Below the pieces are notes generated by a model that was not told where the DNA came from, did no database searches, and saw only the letters and a program-made list of their open reading frames with translations. A program made the position numbers and the translations under genes. Shown one piece after another: positions 60,301-64,000 of a stretch of 64,000 bases of DNA. Source of the stretch: Tomocerus qinae. Its lineage: Eukaryota; Arthropoda; Collembola; Entomobryomorpha; Tomoceridae. Location: assembly GCA_020055645.1 (NCBI GenBank), contig CM034546.1, positions 96,844,001-96,908,000 of the forward strand, read 5' to 3'. How positions within the stretch are numbered: the first letter of the stretch is position 1; the number at the start of each line of letters is the position of its first letter.

Positions 60301-63300
60301 GAAAACTTTGTTTATCGAGATACCCATATTTTTCTTATACAGATTTGAGGTTTCTATCCTACTGTGCCTTTCTGTTTCAGTCAAAATTGTTCATCTCATC
60401 TTCTGCTGTGTGTAACGGTTTTTGTGCGCACAGGAAACTTATTCATTTATGTAATTGCCTACAAATTAAACTTTTTACGATATGACTAAAGTTAGTGTAA
60501 ATGGTATGAAGCGTCAAATAAATACACGCGTTAGCATAAATTTATTCATAACTTGCTGCTGTATGCATTTGTGTGTGCATTAAGTATTTTGTGTTGTCTA
60601 TTATGTCAGTATATAGTTTTTACACTCGGAATAACGGGCAAGGCTTGTTAAATCTTATTCCTTTTTGCCAAGCTTAGCTTTTTGTATCATCCGACGCTTT
60701 CTAAAACGCCTGTCTGTGAAACAAGAAACGGAAAGCTGCTCTTTTCCGCTACATTGTCTCGGTGAACTACATTGTAACCTTTATTTCCTTCACAGGGTGT
60801 ACAGTATATATCGCTCTCTACAGAGCTCCTTAACTGGAGTCACATTTCAGTTGTACAAACGTTCTACCCCAATAATACACGTAGCTCTGCCATTTTAGAC
60901 ATACATTCACTACAATGGGGTTTATAATGATAAAGTACAAGAGGAATCGTAAGACAATGCTTGTAAAATGAGAAACAAAAGGAGATGAAAAAGACTCAGT
61001 CAATGGAAACGCTACAGGCGGGATGAAAGAACCGACCATTCATCTTTTCGCCTTGCATTTCAATTTTTCTTGTAATTTATCATTTTGGTATTCGTTCAAC
61101 ATAAAGAAGTCGGAGCCTATTTGAATAATGCGATAATAGTCAGGGAGGTGTTGGCCATTAATTCTCCTAACACTAGAACAATTCTCCAATGTTAAAGTGT
61201 GCCATCCAAGCACTCCTGCTAAGGTTACTTTGTCTCTATCGTTAGGAAACCGTGTCATTTTGTAATGTAATATAATGATGTGATTTTCTTTTCTTTTGTG
61301 ATTTCCCTTTCATTCTCTGCGCAGTTGAAGGGCTAGAAGTTAACGTCACATCGACAATGAGTTAAATAGGGCAATTTAATCAATTTATTACTAGGATTAT
61401 AGAGTAAATATAATTCAAAATTCTGCACTTTCTACCATTAGACATGGAAAAAGAACTTAAATCTTCCCATTAGTATTAGTATTGGTAGTGCTTATGCGAA
61501 AGTAATTCCCATTTAATGCTCATAAGTAGGGAAATGCAAATTTATATAATTTATCGATGAAGTAATACTGTAAGGTATAAAAAAGCAATTTGCTGATGAA
61601 ATGAGTATGCAAATCCACCAATAGCGTTTTTGGATTTTGATAGGTTTCTCTAAATAACAAAAACTTAGCGTAGAAAGTAATTTTTCTTTGAAGCATTATT
61701 CCATCTAAGTTGTGCAAAAGTTAGTACTTTTGCTACTTACTAGTTTAGTATGGCTTGGAGAAAGTAAGCTTTCACTTAATATTTTGTTGTTTTTACTTTA
61801 TAGTACACACTACCAACAGTACTAAATGTGCATGCAAATTTGCTGTTGAAGATAGTCAAGTGTTTTTATGATGCAAAATAACCGGGACAATGTAATCAGG
61901 TTGAAGGCCGACTTCTGCTTAGCACATAGATCATCTTAAAATCCAATTTCTACGTGGACTCTAGAGCATTTTTTTCTGGTTTGTTAAATATGCAGAGTCG
62001 ACTGATGGCGAGAGGTTTCAATATACATATAGTCGGTCTGAGTATTTACATAAGAATAAAAAGAAGTCGTCTAACCGAGGTGAAAGTTTTTAAAGCCATA
62101 ATACTAACTCTGCATTGTCTGCCAAGTCATGTAGGCACATTATGCAAAATGAAACTTAGCTGTAAATGTGAAAGTGTGAAAGTATACATATACACTATAA
62201 AAATATTATGGAAAACACCATGATACAATTTTGGGTTAGGTCGTTACAGCTTTTATGCACAGTGTTGTGTCTTAGAAGCTTTCCTCCTCATGTCTAGGAA
62301 GGAAAGTATACATAGAAAGCTGTTAGCAGATACTTTCAGCAACCCCGTGATCGATGAGTGCCAGAGTTTCTCTGAAGAAACATAATACCTGGTGCTAACT
62401 ACGTTGTGTGTTAAGTAGTATTTGCACACTGGTTTAATAATACTCTTTTGCATATACGTTAAAAGTAAAAATAGCCGCGGCATATATATGATGGGAACTA
62501 AATATCCACATACTTGATAGAAATTGTTTGAAATATACCACTATTGAGCGACTAATGTATTTGTACTAGTATATCAAGATTGTTTAAAGAAAGTTTTTAG
62601 TAAAAAGTCCTCTAGTTACAGGTAGAAGGTGTTAATGCACGTAGTATTTATTTATGTAGGGACTCACACATGTCATTTTCCCTTAGTCTTCTAAGACGTA
62701 AGTATGAAATGAAGCGAATATAAAACGAAAGGTAAACTGTATGACATGTCAGGAAAGAAAGTTACGGCAGAAGTGAACGAACATGAGTTAGCTTACTGAT
62801 TGTAAGTGAGCTAGAGAAGAGATCGAGAAAAAACCACTCATGTTTCGTCTGTGCACCCAAAAGTGCTCTACTTAGCTTTATTGCAGGCGACAAGATAGAT
62901 AATAAGTACGTGGATCAGACAAGTAGCTACTCTCTGCTGAGTAGAAAAGTCTACAATATACTTGCTTACACAACGTACATAAATACTACTACAACTTACC
63001 CACAGCCAACCTCTCTCTGAAGAGTGGTTTAGTTCGGTTTGATCTAGCCATGTATTTATAGTATGTAATAATAGTAATAGTGTATTCCATTTCTAGCCAT
63101 CACGTTAGATCCTCTGGATATTTACGACAAACAGTAATATTGGTCTGCCTCAAATAACTAGAGCAGCCATGAAATTTCAAATGCTCTAGTTGTGTGTGTG
63201 ATAATAGGGCGCAATGCACACACGCTACTCTATACTTACCTTAGCGTTCCCCGGCTTCTTCTTCCAATAATCCACTTGCTGCCGCCTTTACTACATTTTC

Positions 63301-64000
63301 CTTCCTAATGCCATTTTATCTTCCTTGTTCTTTTTGACTGACTGGGTTTTCCCTGTAGTTTTTCTAATGGTCTTTGGGTTTACTTCTTGTAACTAAAGTA
63401 TATTCTCTGTTTTATGTCGCTTACAGTTAGCAAAACTTTTTCATCCTTATTGCTCTTGTCTTTTTCCCTCATCCTTTACCCCATTGCTTAACCTTCCGCT
63501 CAAGATGCATATTTACGATTTCCTTGTACTCTCGCTAGTAAATACAGACCTTTGCTATCATCATTACAAAAGCCACACAGAAGAGTAGATAGTACCTATA
63601 TACTCTACTTTTACTACTCGCAGAGGAAATTGCAATCTCTTGTGTTTATTTAGTTCATTATTAAGTAATCAAATGGGAAACTTTCCCACAAGGTACTATT
63701 GTACTAAAGAAAATTTGCATTTCAGAGACTCCGACCATTAAAAGAGAGTAATGTCGAGTAAAGTGAAAGTTTGCTTTTCTTTGTTAGTTTTCCAAGGTTT
63801 ACTTAAATATATATACAAGAGTGCAATTCGCAATTCTAACTTCGTCATTGTAGACAATAGGTGCAGTGCTACTGAAACGTCAATTAGTGTGTGGCTCTAG
63901 TCTCTAGTTTTCAGAACATTTCAATTACAAGTTCTACCAATCTGTGTGCGTTGACATACTGGTAGAAGCTTTTATAGTGCCATTTCATTGCAAATTCTTT
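57363..64000. other. Right-hand stretch with no supported gene
   Basis: 6.6 kb of AT-rich sequence. The only frame with a gene-like composition is 61258-61040 on the minus strand (72 codons, M-T-R-F-P-N-D-R-D-K-V...), which has no recognisable domain and no supporting splice context. It may be part of intron 2 of the receptor gene. No tRNA, rRNA or further transposon could be supported. Confidence 0.45.

Noticed and set aside
61040..61258. 72-codon minus-strand frame with balanced composition
   Set aside because: Looks slightly more coding-like than its neighbours, but there is no homology, partner exon or regulatory context to support a gene call.

Overview
The window is AT-rich nuclear DNA from an animal, most likely an arthropod. 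It has spliced genes with GT/AG introns, a neuronal-type class C GPCR, and abundant transposons (a BEL/Pao retrotransposon, a hAT-like MITE, a foldback element and a DDE transposon). Tandem WSD-type wax ester/DGAT acyltransferase genes would fit a basal hexapod such as a springtail. That guess rests on family recall, not on any search.

Layout. 1-5187 (minus): two tandem WS/DGAT acyltransferase paralogs. The first runs off the left edge. The second is complete in four exons that join in frame (596 residues). 5188-20566: long gene-poor stretch. 20572-31561 (plus): the first two coding exons of a metabotropic-glutamate-receptor-like gene, separated by a 10.08-kb intron that holds a 1.1-kb near-perfect foldback element. 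The remaining exons were not found, so most or all of what lies to the right may be intron 2 of this gene.

34981-35204: a small hAT-like MITE. 38545-45428 (minus): a young, nearly intact BEL/Pao LTR retrotransposon. Its 548-bp LTRs differ at two positions that I noticed, it has a perfect 5-bp target duplication (TAACG), and its gag-pol is broken by one frameshift.

46342-57360: the most unusual region, which I interpret as one ~11-kb DNA transposon. It has ~650-bp diverged terminal inverted repeats ending CCCTTACG and flanked by TA. Inside are a decayed DDE transposase with zinc-finger and SWIM-type modules, minisatellites, a three-copy 408-bp unit with an intron-like segment, a strongly folding RNA-like sequence ending in T6, and a broken intronless fragment of the cargo-receptor gene ERGIC-53 (LMAN1). 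This resembles a gene-capturing (Pack-type) transposon.

57361-64000: no convincing gene. The acyltransferases and the receptor are the only host genes supported. They are unrelated in function; everything else is mobile or repetitive DNA.
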